A DNA stretch of 64,000 bases, taken from NCBI GenBank assembly GCA_034359265.1, contig CP136890.1, forward strand, positions 46,102,501 through 46,166,500, given 5' to 3'. Within the stretch, counting starts at the first letter, position 1. The number at the start of each line of letters is the position of its first letter. The translations under genes and the position numbers were made by a program. This document shows, one piece after another, positions 21,004-31,220 of the stretch. The stretch is from Canna indica (Eukaryota; Streptophyta; Magnoliopsida; Zingiberales; Cannaceae). A model generated the notes under the pieces. It ran no database searches and was not told where the DNA came from. It saw only the letters and a program-made list of their open reading frames with translations.

Positions 21004-21408
21004 TCACCTGAGAATCCACGATTATTCATTTGCTTTGGATATGGCCTTCCACCGGGCTGTGGGACCTATTGCTTATTGCATATTTTCTATTCTTGTGAGT
21101 TTAGGTCATCATGATTTGTGTGCCTTTCCCAGGCTATGGGATTTACTGCTTATTGCTCATTTCTTTGAGAATATTAGAGTAGTGTGCCTTTCCCCCGGGC
21201 TGTGGGGTTGTTCTGTATTGAGCTTGCTACATTTTTAAGGTAGCGGGACCATCACTACTAGGGTTTTGGGTCTCGACCTTGCTGATGGCAATGCCGAAGG
21301 TGAGGTGCGCGACCCTTTTATCCTAGGATGATTGGCTATTGCACTTTTCATGTACACATCCCTTTATTATTAATACAAATTCATTTGCCTTGTTGCAAAA
21401 AAAAAAAA
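21004..21408 (+). other. LINE A 3' UTR, conserved tail and poly(A)
   Basis: This is non-coding. Three imperfect copies of a ~70-bp unit centred on CC(C)GGGCTGTGGG lie at ~21040-21215. At 21276-21304, ACCTT + GCTGATGGCAATGCCG + AAGGT can pair as a stem-loop, and the same motif is found in every LINE tail here. The terminal CTTGTTGC precedes the poly(A). Confidence 0.7.
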
Positions 21409-21409
21409 G

Positions 21410-21918
21410 TTATTTGAACATCTTTAATTTGGATTTGTGCATGTGAAGACCTAGGATTCTTAGGTCTTGAAATTGGGAGGTAGCCTGTGTTTGAGGTTTA
21501 AATCCACCGATGTAATTAAACGTAGTTTACTAGAATTAAGTGAGTTTTCCCTTAGGGTTGAGGTGAAAGAGTGCCCTTGATAAGAAGACGAAGACTTCCG
21601 GGTGTGGAAGTGCCTTAGGTTGAGAGTGCGACTCTTCGAGTCAAAGTCCTATGTGTAAGGGAAACTAATTAATCTAGTAAAACTTAGTTTGGAAATTCTA
21701 AGCAGGGTGTTTGCGTTGCGTTGGGGCGAACTACTATAAATTTGTGTGTTTGCGTTGATTCTCTATCGTGTGCTTAATTGCTTATCATGCTTCCGCATCC
21801 AATCGTAAAATTACAAATTATCTAAACAATCTAAGTAAACGATTAAAATTGAATTTAGGCTAATTAATTTAGTAAACACACTATTCACCCCCCCTCTAGT
21901 GTTGCCATTTCGCCTACA
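21410..21918 (+). repeat. copia 5' LTR, second part
   Basis: The LTR resumes after LINE A and ends CGCCTACA at 21918. It aligns with 28964-29438, the surviving 3' LTR. Confidence 0.85.
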
Positions 21919-21920
21919 TT

Positions 21921-21935
21921 TGGTATTAGAACGGG
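21921..21935 (+). other. Primer-binding site of copia element
   Basis: TGGTATTAGAACGGG follows the LTR end by two bases. It resembles the complement of the initiator Met-tRNA 3' end (TGGTATCAGA...), with a T in place of the usual C. Confidence 0.7.
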
Positions 21936-21987
21936 TTGTAGATTGAGATTTCACCATTTCCTCTACATCGTCTCTCGATCCGGAAAA

Positions 21988-22690
21988 ATGACCTTAGAGT
22001 CGGTAGCGTCTTCACCCCCTAGGTTCGATGACTCGAACTTTGGTCTTTGGAAATATAGGATGTACACTTATTTAAAGACTAAAGGTCTTTGTGTCTTTAA
22101 CATATTACATTGGGAATTCAAATAACCTAAGGTTGATATGCATGCTTGGAGTGAATTTGACAAGAAAATGTTTAAGTATAATGGAGATGCCATGAATTGT
22201 ATACTTTGCACATTACCAAATGACATCCTAGATAAAGTCATGCATTGCTCTTCGGCTCATGATTTATGGGCTAGTTTGAATGTTTTATAAGATTATGCTA
22301 AAACCAAAGAAATTGGTACATTTAATGAAGGTAGTGATGACAATGGTCACTCACCTACCCCTAATCTTGATTTTGATGCACATAGCTCTTCTAGTCAAAG
22401 AAGTAGCTCCAAGAGCCGAAAAAGAAAAGTAATTTGTCATGCTTGCAAGAAAAGGGGCATGTGAAGAAAAATTGCCCAAGCATGAAGAACAAAGCAAGGA
22501 GGAGGTCAAGTGCTTCCACCTCCACCTCTCAATCATTTGAAGCACCCTCTAGCAATGACTATGAAGCTACTTCAAAAGTTTGCCTCATGAGTACCAATGA
22601 TGAGGTACACTCTTTCCCTTATAGTCATAATAATGATAATGTAGTATCATCTCTTCTAGTTCATTCAATATGCCATATGAAGAACTAGTT
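21988..22690 (+). pseudogene. copia gag N-terminal part, broken
   Basis: It begins MTLESVASSPPRFDDSNFGLW, the N-terminal gag pattern of SIRE-like copia elements (an FDG-like stretch followed by W). A stop appears after ~45 residues and the middle is reduced by deletion. A CCHC knuckle (CHACKKRGH...KKNCP) is spread over two frames because of a frameshift near 22448. The downstream Ser-rich part reads in the shifted frame to 22688. This was the nucleic-acid-binding structural protein. It continues in 22696-23409. Confidence 0.7.
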
Positions 22691-22695
22691 GATGA

Positions 22696-23409
22696 ATGTC
22701 AAAAAATGTATGTCAAAAAATGTATGTCTTGCTTGTTAGAAAAGATAAGAAAAATAAGATGCTAAAGAAAGAAAATGTGATGCTTAGTTCTCATGTGCAT
22801 GAATTAAAGCTAGAAAATGAGAAATTGAAATCTAGTTCATTTGATTTATGCCATGATGATATGAAACTTGAAATTAAGGACTTGAAACGTAAAAATGAAA
22901 ATTTAAAGAATGAAAATAGCACGCTAAAAACTCAATTGCATGCTATTCAAAGATCAATGAATGACTTGAAAAGTGAGGTTATTTTATTGAATAAGAAAGT
23001 AAATGAATTCAAAAATACTTCATCTACTAAGAACACTAGAATAAAAAATGCCTATGTAAAGAATGCCAATGTTCATCATCATTCTCATTTTAGGCATTCC
23101 ACTTTTAAACCTCATGATCATAAGAAGAGGAATGATGTTTCCAAGAATGCTCATACTCATCATGTTTCACATGACAAGCATTCTAATAATAAATCTCATG
23201 TCCATAGCAAAAACAAAAAGAAATTTAATAGACATTATTTTTGTTGTGGTATTTTTGGCCATGCTATTTATGATTGTGCATTCAAGAAAAATCCAAGTGT
23301 AGTTAAGACACTTTGGATTCCTAGGCCAACTCACCCCCAAGGACCCAAAGTCATTTGGGTACCAAAAGTCCCATCTTCTCTTGTAGGGGGAGCTACCACA
23401 CAAGGGTAA
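22696..23409 (+). CDS. copia gag C-terminal region, open frame
   Basis: An open frame of 237 residues (the ATG at 22696 may be internal to the original gag). Residues ~10-110 form a long Lys/Glu/Asn-rich coiled-coil-like segment, followed by a His/Asn/Lys-rich basic stretch. A knuckle-like motif then reads YFCCGIFGHAIYDC. The end carries the VIWVPK motif that, in plant copia elements, lies at the gag-protease border. Here a stop follows (GGATTQG) and no protease appears. The same ending is seen in a second copy at 46964-47167, so a gag-only product may be the family's normal state. Confidence 0.6.
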   Translation: MSKNVCQKMYVLLVRKDKKNKMLKKENVMLSSHVHELKLENEKLKSSSFDLCHDDMKLEIKDLKRKNENLKNENSTLKTQLHAIQRSMNDLKSEVILLNKKVNEFKNTSSTKNTRIKNAYVKNANVHHHSHFRHSTFKPHDHKKRNDVSKNAHTHHVSHDKHSNNKSHVHSKNKKKFNRHYFCCGIFGHAIYDCAFKKNPSVVKTLWIPRPTHPQGPKVIWVPKVPSSLVGGATTQG

Positions 23410-24687
23410 AGAGAAGTGAAGAGTTGAAGTTGACCATGAACTTAAATGAAGTATCATTCTTTGGTTGCAACTTCAATCCATCATGATGCCACAAGTATGA
23501 AAATTTAGCATCTAAGGTATACTTTGTATCATCTCCTTATTTTGGTTTGTTTTATTTAAGTTGGAGTTATGATACATGTCTAATGAGAGTTGTTTTCCCC
23601 GCTCTTGTAAAAGAGTTCTTTGGAAATGATTTTTTATTTTTTTTGATTTCCCGGTCTCTTCGAAGACCTATGTGGCCTGTAATGCGCCTAAGCGATCTTG
23701 CTGTTTTAAATCGTAGGCTAATTGTGGCTTTCAGTTTTCAACCAATAGGAAGGGTTGGAGATCTTATTTTTCAAAATTTCATATCTTGAGATCTCTCGAT
23801 TCATTTTGTTATCATGAATGATTTATATGAATATGAATCCATGCTATTTAGTGAAGTTGAATTTGGAAAATGATACTTGGTTTTTCACTTCACTATTTAG
23901 TTTGATTGCTTGCTAAGTAGCTATATTTTCTCTAAAATATTAGTGTAGTTTATTTGCAAATTTTAAGTACTTTTAGGAAGGCTAATAAGAAGGAAGAAAA
24001 AGATTAGTTTGGCAAATTATCATGAATAAGGTATAACTTTGATAAATTTAAATCTTAGTGTTATACCTCAATGCTTAAGCTTAAATAATGTCTCAATACT
24101 CATGCTTAGAAATGCATGTTAAATCCTTGAATTTTCATGAGTAGGTAGAATCTTAGCACTTAGGCAAATTTCATTAAATGAAACTTGCTCTAAGTTGATA
24201 CTTACTATTAGAGATATCCCTTTAAGTCCAAACTAGTTAAACATGTTTTAGGGACCTTATTCATCAAATGCGTCATCTTAAGATCCCTTAGATTCATTTT
24301 TATATCATGATAACTCCTTAAAATGAATCTCTACTATCTAGCATAGGTTAAGGTTTTTTAAATGAAATTTTGCTTTGAACCTTTGCTATTTAGTAAGTTA
24401 GCTTGCTAGTTGGTATCTTATTATTTCATTATGATACTAATGAAGCCCTCTTGCAAGTTAAGAAAGTGATAAAAATTTGGAAGGCTATGCTATCTACAAG
24501 AAAATGAAAAGTAAATGACAAGTTTGACAAAATTTCTAAAGACTAAGGTATGGATTTGATTTTACAAAAATCTTAATATAATATCCATGTTTAATGATGT
24601 CTCTATACTCATGATTGATTTTGCATGAAAAATGTTTGAATTTTCATGAGTAGGCAATTTCATGATAACTAGGCAAATTTTATGATA
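23410..24687 (+). other. Non-coding region of gag-only copia, internal duplication
   Basis: AT-rich, with no supported coding frame where protease-integrase-RT would be expected. It contains two imperfect ~500-bp direct repeats; for example AATGTCTCAATACTCATG at 24087 recurs as a close match at 24596, and GAATTTTCATGAGTAGG follows in both. The first ~500 bp and part of the repeat are recognisable again at 47200-47880. Confidence 0.65.
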
Positions 24688-27142
24688 TTTTTTTTTTTTG
24701 CAACAAGGCAAAGGAAATATATTAATACATAAAAGGATACAATAGAGTTCATGCACGTCTACCATTAATAGGAATGGTAGAGCTTCTCATCCCCCAAAGG
24801 AAAAGACTACGCCCCTCACCTTCGGCATTGCCATCAGCAAGGTAGTAGCCAAAACCTCAGGAGAAGAGGGACAAAAAGGAAAACCCACAGCCTGGGTCAA
24901 GCACAATATAGAGATGCAAACAATGCATCACACGGATTACCCACAACTCGGGCCAAGTAAGAAATATCACATGGACCACCCACAACTCGGGCCAAGCAAA
25001 GAAAAACCCACACAATGAAATCACTAATCTCAACAGACAGGAGTGAAAAGGACTTGAACGCTCCACCGTTCTGCAATAGCTCTGTTCCTTGGTGTGTCGA
25101 TGATAGGCCTGGTACCATATATCTGAAGAATTTTGATTTTAACTCTTGTAATAATACTACTAAGCACACCAGCAGGTGAAGAGGATACATGAGAAAAAAT
25201 ACGTTCATTCCACTCACGCAAAATGAAGTAAACTGAAGCAGTGAGAGCAATACGCCGGATATAGCCAATGAATGAGTCTCCACTCATAACGTCTTCCCAC
25301 CATCTAAGCTGATCACCCCAATGATGCAAAGGGTTCGCCAAAAGACAAAGATCTAGAACCTTGCGCCAAATTATAGTCGAGAAAGGGCAGTGAAAGAATA
25401 GGTGTTCAATGGATTCATCTACACCGCAAAAACAACAGCTAGTAGAGTGTGTAATCCCCCAACGTGAAAGTCGATCAAGAGTTGGTAATCTCCGTAAGAG
25501 AGCAAGCCATAAGATAAAAGAGTACCTTGGGATCCTCCCCTTGAACCAAACAAGATGATACCAAGTAACCATGGGAGTAGTGGGGGAAATGCCATTGCAA
25601 GCTGATGCAATACTGAAAAAACCATCACTAGACGGCTTCCAGATGATCTGATTGTCATTCGGACTAGTGATAACAGTGCCAATGGAATCCCAAGCACTAA
25701 GCAGGTCAAGTTCATGAGCAAGATTACCCAAATGCCAAGTATTTTGTTGCCAAATGGAAGATACCCTGGCTGTCCTACTCGAGTAGAGGCGGGCCGGGAT
25801 ATGGTTGTTCATCCTGTCAATAAGAAGGTAATCAGGAATCCAAGGATCAAGCCATAGGAAGGTGTTCGTACCATCACCAATGCGGTACTCTACCAATCTA
25901 TAGGCATAATCACGAGCAAAAAGAATGCTACGAAAACACCAAGAGCAGGCCCATGGCCGTTTAACAGACCATATAGAGTCGTTGTTGAGGTACTTAGAGG
26001 TGATCCAACGAATCCAGAGAGAGTCTTTCTTTGAAGCAATTACCCAAATATACCTCATGAGATATGCAATATTAAGGTGAGAGAGTCGATGAAGTCCAAG
26101 TCCACCATTTTGAAGTGGTTGGCATATATCAGCCCATGAAACTTTATGGATGCTTTTTTTATCATCACCACTCCATAGGAATCTAGCAAGGAGATGTTCA
26201 ATGCGGGACGTGACTTTCTGGGGGAGCTTGTAAGCGGCGCACCAGTAGGTAATCTTGCCCTGAAGGACAGATTTGATGAGTGCCAATCTACCCATGTAAG
26301 ATAGGTGCTTAGCCTTCCAAGAATGGATGCGGCTCTGGATACTCTCAATAAGCGGAAGACAATCATTATATGTAAGTTGCTTAGAAATGAGAGGAACACC
26401 TAGGAATCGAGTGGGGAGAGTACCAATAGGCATGCCAAGAGTGTCCTGAACTCTGTCCATCATGTGTCTAGAGCACCCTGCCATATACAGATGTGATTTG
26501 GTTGTGCTTGCGGATAGGCCTGAAATATCTGCGAAGGATTCCAAAACATTTTTGATCACTCTAGCATTGGATTCAGAGGCTTTGGCAAATATAATGAGAT
26601 CATCTGCAAACGCTAAGTGAGTAATAAGCGGGTTTTCACAACCCGGGTGTGGGGTGATCATACCTCGCCTTGCTACATCATCAAGGCGAGAGGATAAGTG
26701 CTGCATAACAATGAGGAATAGATATGGAGCCATGGGGCAGCCTTGCCTTAGACCTCGAGAACTTCGAAAAAAACCCACAGAAGAACCATTGATATTGATA
26801 GTAAATGAGGGGTTTGAGATACAAGCTCGAATCCAACTAATCACCATAGGGGGAAAACCATGAAGTTGAAGTTACTGAAGCAAGAAGTCCCACCGAACAG
26901 AATCATAAGCTTTATGAAGATCAACCTTGATGGCCATACGAGCTGACCCAGAGGAAAGATGATAATTGTGCATAAGGTCATGGCAGAGAGCAATATTCTC
27001 ATGAATAACCCGACCACGCATAAAAGCATGTTGTGTGATACTAATCAAATCAGGTAAAATAACCTTGAGCCTGTTTGCAATAATTTTAGAAATGAATCTG
27101 TAAATCATCTTGCAAATAGAGAGAGGACGGTAATCGGCAAAT
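24688..27142 (-). mobile_element. LINE C, 5'-truncated, minus strand
   Basis: Poly(A) reads as T at 24688-24699 on the plus strand, and the conserved tail motif is at 24815-24843. The copy starts in the RT domain (FADYRP) at 27136, so the endonuclease and ORF1 are missing. It is a different subfamily from LINE A. Its truncated 5' end meets the start of LINE B-3' head-to-head at 27143. Confidence 0.9.
25030..27136 (-). pseudogene. LINE C ORF2 (RT + zf-RVT), one internal stop
   Basis: One reading frame of about 700 residues is interrupted only by a stop at 26872-26874. RT signatures are complete from motif 1 onward: KVDLHKAYDSVRWDFL, RGLRQGCPMAPYLF, FADDLIIFAKA (catalytic Asp pair intact). The zf-RVT domain follows (CCFCGVDESIEHLFFHC). 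The protein copied LINE RNA into DNA at a nicked target. The frame downstream of the stop alone codes 605 residues (25030-26847). The 5' end is cut within RT, so the copy could not have moved on its own. Confidence 0.88.
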
Positions 27143-27163
27143 TTGTGCATGCCATTTGGGTCC
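27143..27163. other. Filler at LINE C / LINE B junction
   Basis: TTGTGCATGCCATTTGGGTC (27143-27162) is an exact copy of 27194-27213 inside LINE B. It sits between the truncated 5' ends of two LINEs facing each other. This looks like templated filler from template switching during end joining. Confidence 0.75.
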
Positions 27164-28563
27164 TCCGATATGAGGTCCTCTATTGCTGATATTTTGTGCA
27201 TGCCATTTGGGTCGCTACCTGTCCGATACTTGGGGGTCCCTCTATTATCGACTAGACCTTCTTTTCATGACTGCAAACCTCTACTTGACAGTATTGAAGC
27301 TAAGATAAATGGATGGACTAGCAAGTGTCTCTCTTATGCTGGGCTGTTGGAGCTGATTAAGTCAGTGCTGATGGGGAAACTACTATTCTGGTGCTCCTCT
27401 TTCTCCCTACCTCAACAAGTTGTTATCCATATTGAGCAACTTCTTGCTCGTTTCCTTTGGTCTGGCAGAACTAAAAAATGTAACCATCGGATTGCTTGGC
27501 TTTCGGTATGTAAACCAAAGGAAAAATGCGGTCTTGGCTTGAGAAATATTAGGAAGCTTAACCAAGCATGCTTAATGAGATATGTGTGGGCCATTCTTCC
27601 AAGAAAGATTCTCTCTGGGTAAGATGGATGCACAGTAATTTCTTGAGGTCGGACTCTATTTGGAATCGTCGCACACCAGCTGTGATTTCATTGGTGACGC
27701 GGAGTATTTTTAATGTGAGGCACCTAGCATAGCCTCACATCACACACAAGATTGGGAATGGAAGATCCACAATGTTATGGCATGAACCTTGGCATCCGGA
27801 TGGCATTCTTATTCATATTGTGGAGCGGTATCCATATAGCATCCCTGTATCCTCTAGGGAGAAAGTAGCTATGCTCAGACATTCAGGTGGATGGGACATA
27901 ATTGGTTATCAGCACTCTTGCCTCTTTGAGGCCTGGCAGCGGCTCCATCACGTTCATACCTTGGACTATCATAGCGATGATTCTATCCTTTGGAGCGCTT
28001 CCCCCTCCGGGAAGTTCACTCTCAAATCCGCGTATGACACTTTGGTTTCCACTGAACCAAGCATTGATTGGCATGAATTGGTCTGGTTTAAGAATCACAT
28101 TCCTCGGTACTCATTTATCTCTTGGCTAGCCTTTTGGAATAGATTTCCTACCTTTGATCGTATGCAGGCTTGGGGTCGGCAGGGCCCAAGTATGTGCTAT
28201 CTTTGTCAGAATGCTTGTGAGAGTTTAAATCATATCTTTTTTTATTGTGATTACACACATAAAGTCTGGGAGGAGGTGCTAAAGGGGTGCAACTTGAGGC
28301 CTCGCAGAAACACATGGTTTGATTATCGGACTTGGTTTGTTCACCACTTCAAGGGATCCTCTGAGGCTAGAAAACATAGGAAACTCTCCCTCACCACTTC
28401 GATATACCACTTCTAGAATGAACGGAATCGAACAATGCATGATGACCAGAAGAGGACTTGGGAGCTCATAGTTGGCGCAATCACTCATGATATTCAGAGT
28501 AAAAGAGGACGTGTCCCCCCCCCACTCCTCCCCACCGCCAACAGTCTGACAGACTCGCGATGA
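27164..28563 (+). pseudogene. LINE B ORF2 C-terminal half, broken
   Basis: It covers the end of RT through zf-RVT (SIADILCMPFGSLPVRYLG, then YLCQNACESLNHIFFYC) and matches LINE A from residue ~745 to the end. Lesions relative to LINE A: a one-base deletion near 27595, a TAG near 27729, and a Trp-to-stop TAG at 28414-28416. The remaining long frame is 27772-28416. The catalytic FADD motif lies outside this fragment. It is non-functional. Confidence 0.85.
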
Positions 28564-28963
28564 TTACCTAAGAATCCATGATTTATTAATTTATTTTGGA
28601 TATTGCCTTTCTCGGATTGTGGGACCTATTGCTTATTGCATATTTCTATTCTTGTGAGGTTAGGTCATCATGACTTGTGTGCCTTTCCCGAGCTGTGGGA
28701 TTTTCTGCTTATTGCTCATTTCTATGTGTGTATTGGAGTAGTGTGCCTTTCCTGGGCTGTGGGGCTGTTCTCTATTTAGCTTGCTACATTTTTAGTGTAA
28801 CAGGACCATCACCACTAGGTTTTGGGTCTTGACCTTACCGATGGCAATGCCGAAGGTGAGGTGCGCGACTCTTTTGTCCTAGGGTGATTGGCTATTGAAC
28901 TTTTCATGTACACATCCCTTTTATTATTAATACAAATTCACTTGCCTTGTTGCAAAAAAAAAA
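28564..28963 (+). other. LINE B 3' UTR and poly(A)
   Basis: Non-coding and parallel to the LINE A 3' UTR, with the same GGGCTGTGGG-type repeats and tail motif (with one ACCG variant). Confidence 0.75.
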
Positions 28964-29438
28964 GAAGGATTGTTAGGTCTTGAAATTAGGTGGTAGCCTG
29001 TGTTTGAGGTTTAAATCCACCGGTGTAACTAAACGTAGTTTACTAGGATTAAGTGAGTTATGCCTTAGGGTTGTGGTGGAAGAGTGCTCTTGATAAGAAG
29101 GAGGAGACTTCCGGGTGTGGAAGTGCCTTAGGTTGAGTGTGCGACTCTTCGAGTCAAAGTCCTCTATGTAAGGGAAACTAATTAATCTATTAAAATTTAG
29201 TTTGGAAATCCTAAGCAGGGTGCTTAGGTAGTGGAGTAGGCATTGGGGCCGAACCAGTATATATTTGTGTGTTTGCGTTGATTCTCTATTGTGCTTAATT
29301 GCTTATCCTACTTCCGCATCCAATCGTAAAATTACAAATTGTCTAAATAATCTAAGTAAATGATTAAAATCAAATTTAGGCTAATTAATTTAGTAAACAC
29401 ACTATTCACCCTCCTCTAGTGTTGCCATTTCGCCTACA
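28964..29438 (+). repeat. copia 3' LTR, 5'-truncated
   Basis: Aligns with 21449-21918 and ends CGCCTACA. The U3 half has been lost beside LINE B. TSD TCCGG follows at 29439-29443, after which the gypsy frame resumes. Confidence 0.85.
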
Positions 29439-31220
29439 TCCGGGACTGCGATGTGCCTAAGATCGCCATCAGTACTCGTCATGATCACTACGAGTTTCTA
29501 GTATTGTTGTCCTTTAGTCTGACCAATGCACCTGCTGCCTTCATGGACCTGATGAATAGGGTATTCAAGGAGTACTTGGATAGTTATGTGATCATCTTCT
29601 CTAAGTGCGAGTTCTGACTAAAGACTGTAGGATTCCTGGGGCACGTGGTGTCCAAGGAAGGTATAATAGTGGACCCTGCAAAGGTGGAAGCTATGCAGAA
29701 TTGGAGGCGGCCGACCAGCGTGATTGAGATTTGCAGTTTTCTTGGGTTGATCGGGTACTACCGAAAGTTCGTGGAGAACTTCTCTAGAATTGCAGCTCCT
29801 TTGACTCGGTTGACCCAGAAGAAGGTCAGATTTGATTGGGATGACAAGTGTGAGGCGAGCTTTCAGAAGCTCAAGGAATGCTTGACGTCGGCACCCATAT
29901 TGGTCATACCTTCTGGCTTAGGAAGGTTCATGGTTTACTGTGATGCTTCTCTTGTAGGCCTAGGCTGTGTCTTGATGCAATTTGGCAGGGTCATAGCATA
30001 TGCGTCTCGCCAGTTGAAAGTTCATGAAAAGAACTACCCGACACACGACCTAGAGTTAGCGGCGATGGTTTTTGCCTTGAAGCTCTGGCGGCATTATCTG
30101 TACGGGGAGACTCGTGAGATCTACACAGATCACAAGAGGCTTCAGTACTTGCTTACCCAAAAGGAGATGAATCTCAGGTAGAGGAGGTGGCTGGAACTCT
30201 TAAAAGATTATGACCGCACCATTATCTACCACCCGGGGAAAGCCAATGTGGTAGCGTTCGCTCTCAGTAGAAAATCCATGGGCAGTTTGGCTCATCTGGA
30301 ATCCAAGTGGAGGCCTTTAGCTCGAGGTCTGGCGCTGTGTCTAGATGGGGTTACAACCTTGTCTGTGTCAGCTTCAATCGCCTTGGTAGCACACCTACGA
30401 GTACAATCCACACAGGTGGGTATGTTGCGTGCCGCGTAGGGAGAGCACGCTTTTTGTGCGTTGACGAAGGACTTAGTGCAGAAAGGCGATGCAGAGAACG
30501 GGTTCGGATTAGATTCAGAGGGTGTGCTGAGGTTCAAGGATAGAATTGTGGTGCTAGATATGGCAGAGGTTCGCAGACAAGTTCTGGAGTGGAGTCATCG
30601 TTCCACTTATACGATGCACCCAGGGGCCACCAAAATGTACCGAGATCTAAGGCAACATTACTGGTGGAAGGGCATGAAAGGTGAGATAGCAGAGTTTGTA
30701 TCCAAATGTTTGGTCTGCCAGCAAGTGAAGGCCGAACACCTGAAGCCCGCGGGGCTGTTGCAGAACATCGAAGTGCTTGAGTGGAAGTGGGAGAAAATCA
30801 CCATGGACCTGGTCACCGGGTTGCCTAAGTCAAGAGGCGGCTTTGACTCCATTTGGGTGGTAGTGGACCGGTGGTTAACCAAGACCGTGAACTTCATTCC
30901 GATGAAGGCTACCTTTTATGCGGAGCAGTACGCCCGATTGTTCCTAGGCAGGATTGTGGCGTACCACAGTACCCCAGTGATGATCATATCAGATCGAGGT
31001 ACCCAGTTCACAGCCCAGTTTTGGCAATCTTTCCAAGAAGCCTTGGGCACCCAAGTGCGGTTTAGCATAGCCTTCCATCTGCAGACAGACGGACAGTCTA
31101 AGAGAACCATCCAAACTCTGGAGGATATGCTGAGAGCCTGTGTTTTGGATCTGGCAGGCGGTTGGGAGAAGCATCTACCATTGATTTAAATTGCCTACAA
31201 CAGTAGCATTGGTATGGATC
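29439..31220 (+). mobile_element. Ty3-gypsy element, 3' half (split)
   Basis: This is the continuation of the 13372-15230 element: RT C-terminus, RNase H and integrase. It stops at 31220 within integrase, where the minus-strand LINE B-5' part is joined with about 2 bp of overlap. No 3' LTR is present. Confidence 0.85.
29444..31220 (+). pseudogene. gypsy RT-RNase H-integrase, broken
   Basis: RT resumes at RDCDVPK and reads [19 protein letters not shown], then jumps to SKCEF. The usual FIDDILVYS segment with the catalytic Asp pair has been deleted, and a Trp-to-stop lesion follows near 29617. RNase H (29930-30260) keeps VYCDAS and YTDHKR. The integrase (30540-31215) has a zinc-binding region ending CLVCQQVK and the core VVVDRW...ISDRGTQF, but the third acidic residue of the D,D-35-E triad is Lys (GQSKRTIQ, ~31095). 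Further stops occur at 30179-30181 and 31187-31189. These proteins would have copied and integrated the element; it is dead three times over. Confidence 0.85.

Larger units (their letters stand above)
16141..21408 (+). mobile_element. LINE A (L1-type), 5'-truncated, intact ORF2
   Basis: A LINE inserted in the copia 5' LTR. It carries ORF1 (broken), ORF2 (intact) and a ~400-bp 3' UTR, and ends in poly(A) at 21397-21408. Comparison with LINE D ORF1 indicates that ~100 N-terminal ORF1 residues and the 5' UTR are missing. The 3' UTR has repeated GGGCTGTGGG-type motifs and the conserved tail motif at 21276-21304. Its closest relative in the window is LINE B. Confidence 0.9.
27164..28963 (+). mobile_element. 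LINE B, 3' part, plus strand
   Basis: Closely related to LINE A. It starts at TCCGATATGAGG inside the RT region and ends in poly(A) at 28954-28963, directly before the surviving copia 3' LTR. The conserved tail is at 28832-28860. A minus-strand 5' part of a B-type copy stops at the same 12 bp at 31221-31232. Confidence 0.85.
15231..29438 (+). mobile_element. Ty1-copia (SIRE-like) gag-only element with nested LINEs
   Basis: The LTR begins TGTTGGCTTTAGG at 15231 and ends CGCCTACA at 29438. The flanking 5-bp duplication is TCTGG (15226-15230) against TCCGG (29439-29443), a single C-to-T change. A Met-tRNA-type primer site follows the 5' LTR. The interior codes only gag-like protein; no protease, integrase or RT is present. 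LINE A sits in the 5' LTR. LINE C and LINE B-3' occupy the 3' part and have removed the start of the 3' LTR. The two LTR copies agree at roughly nine bases in ten over ~470 bp by eye. Confidence 0.85.
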
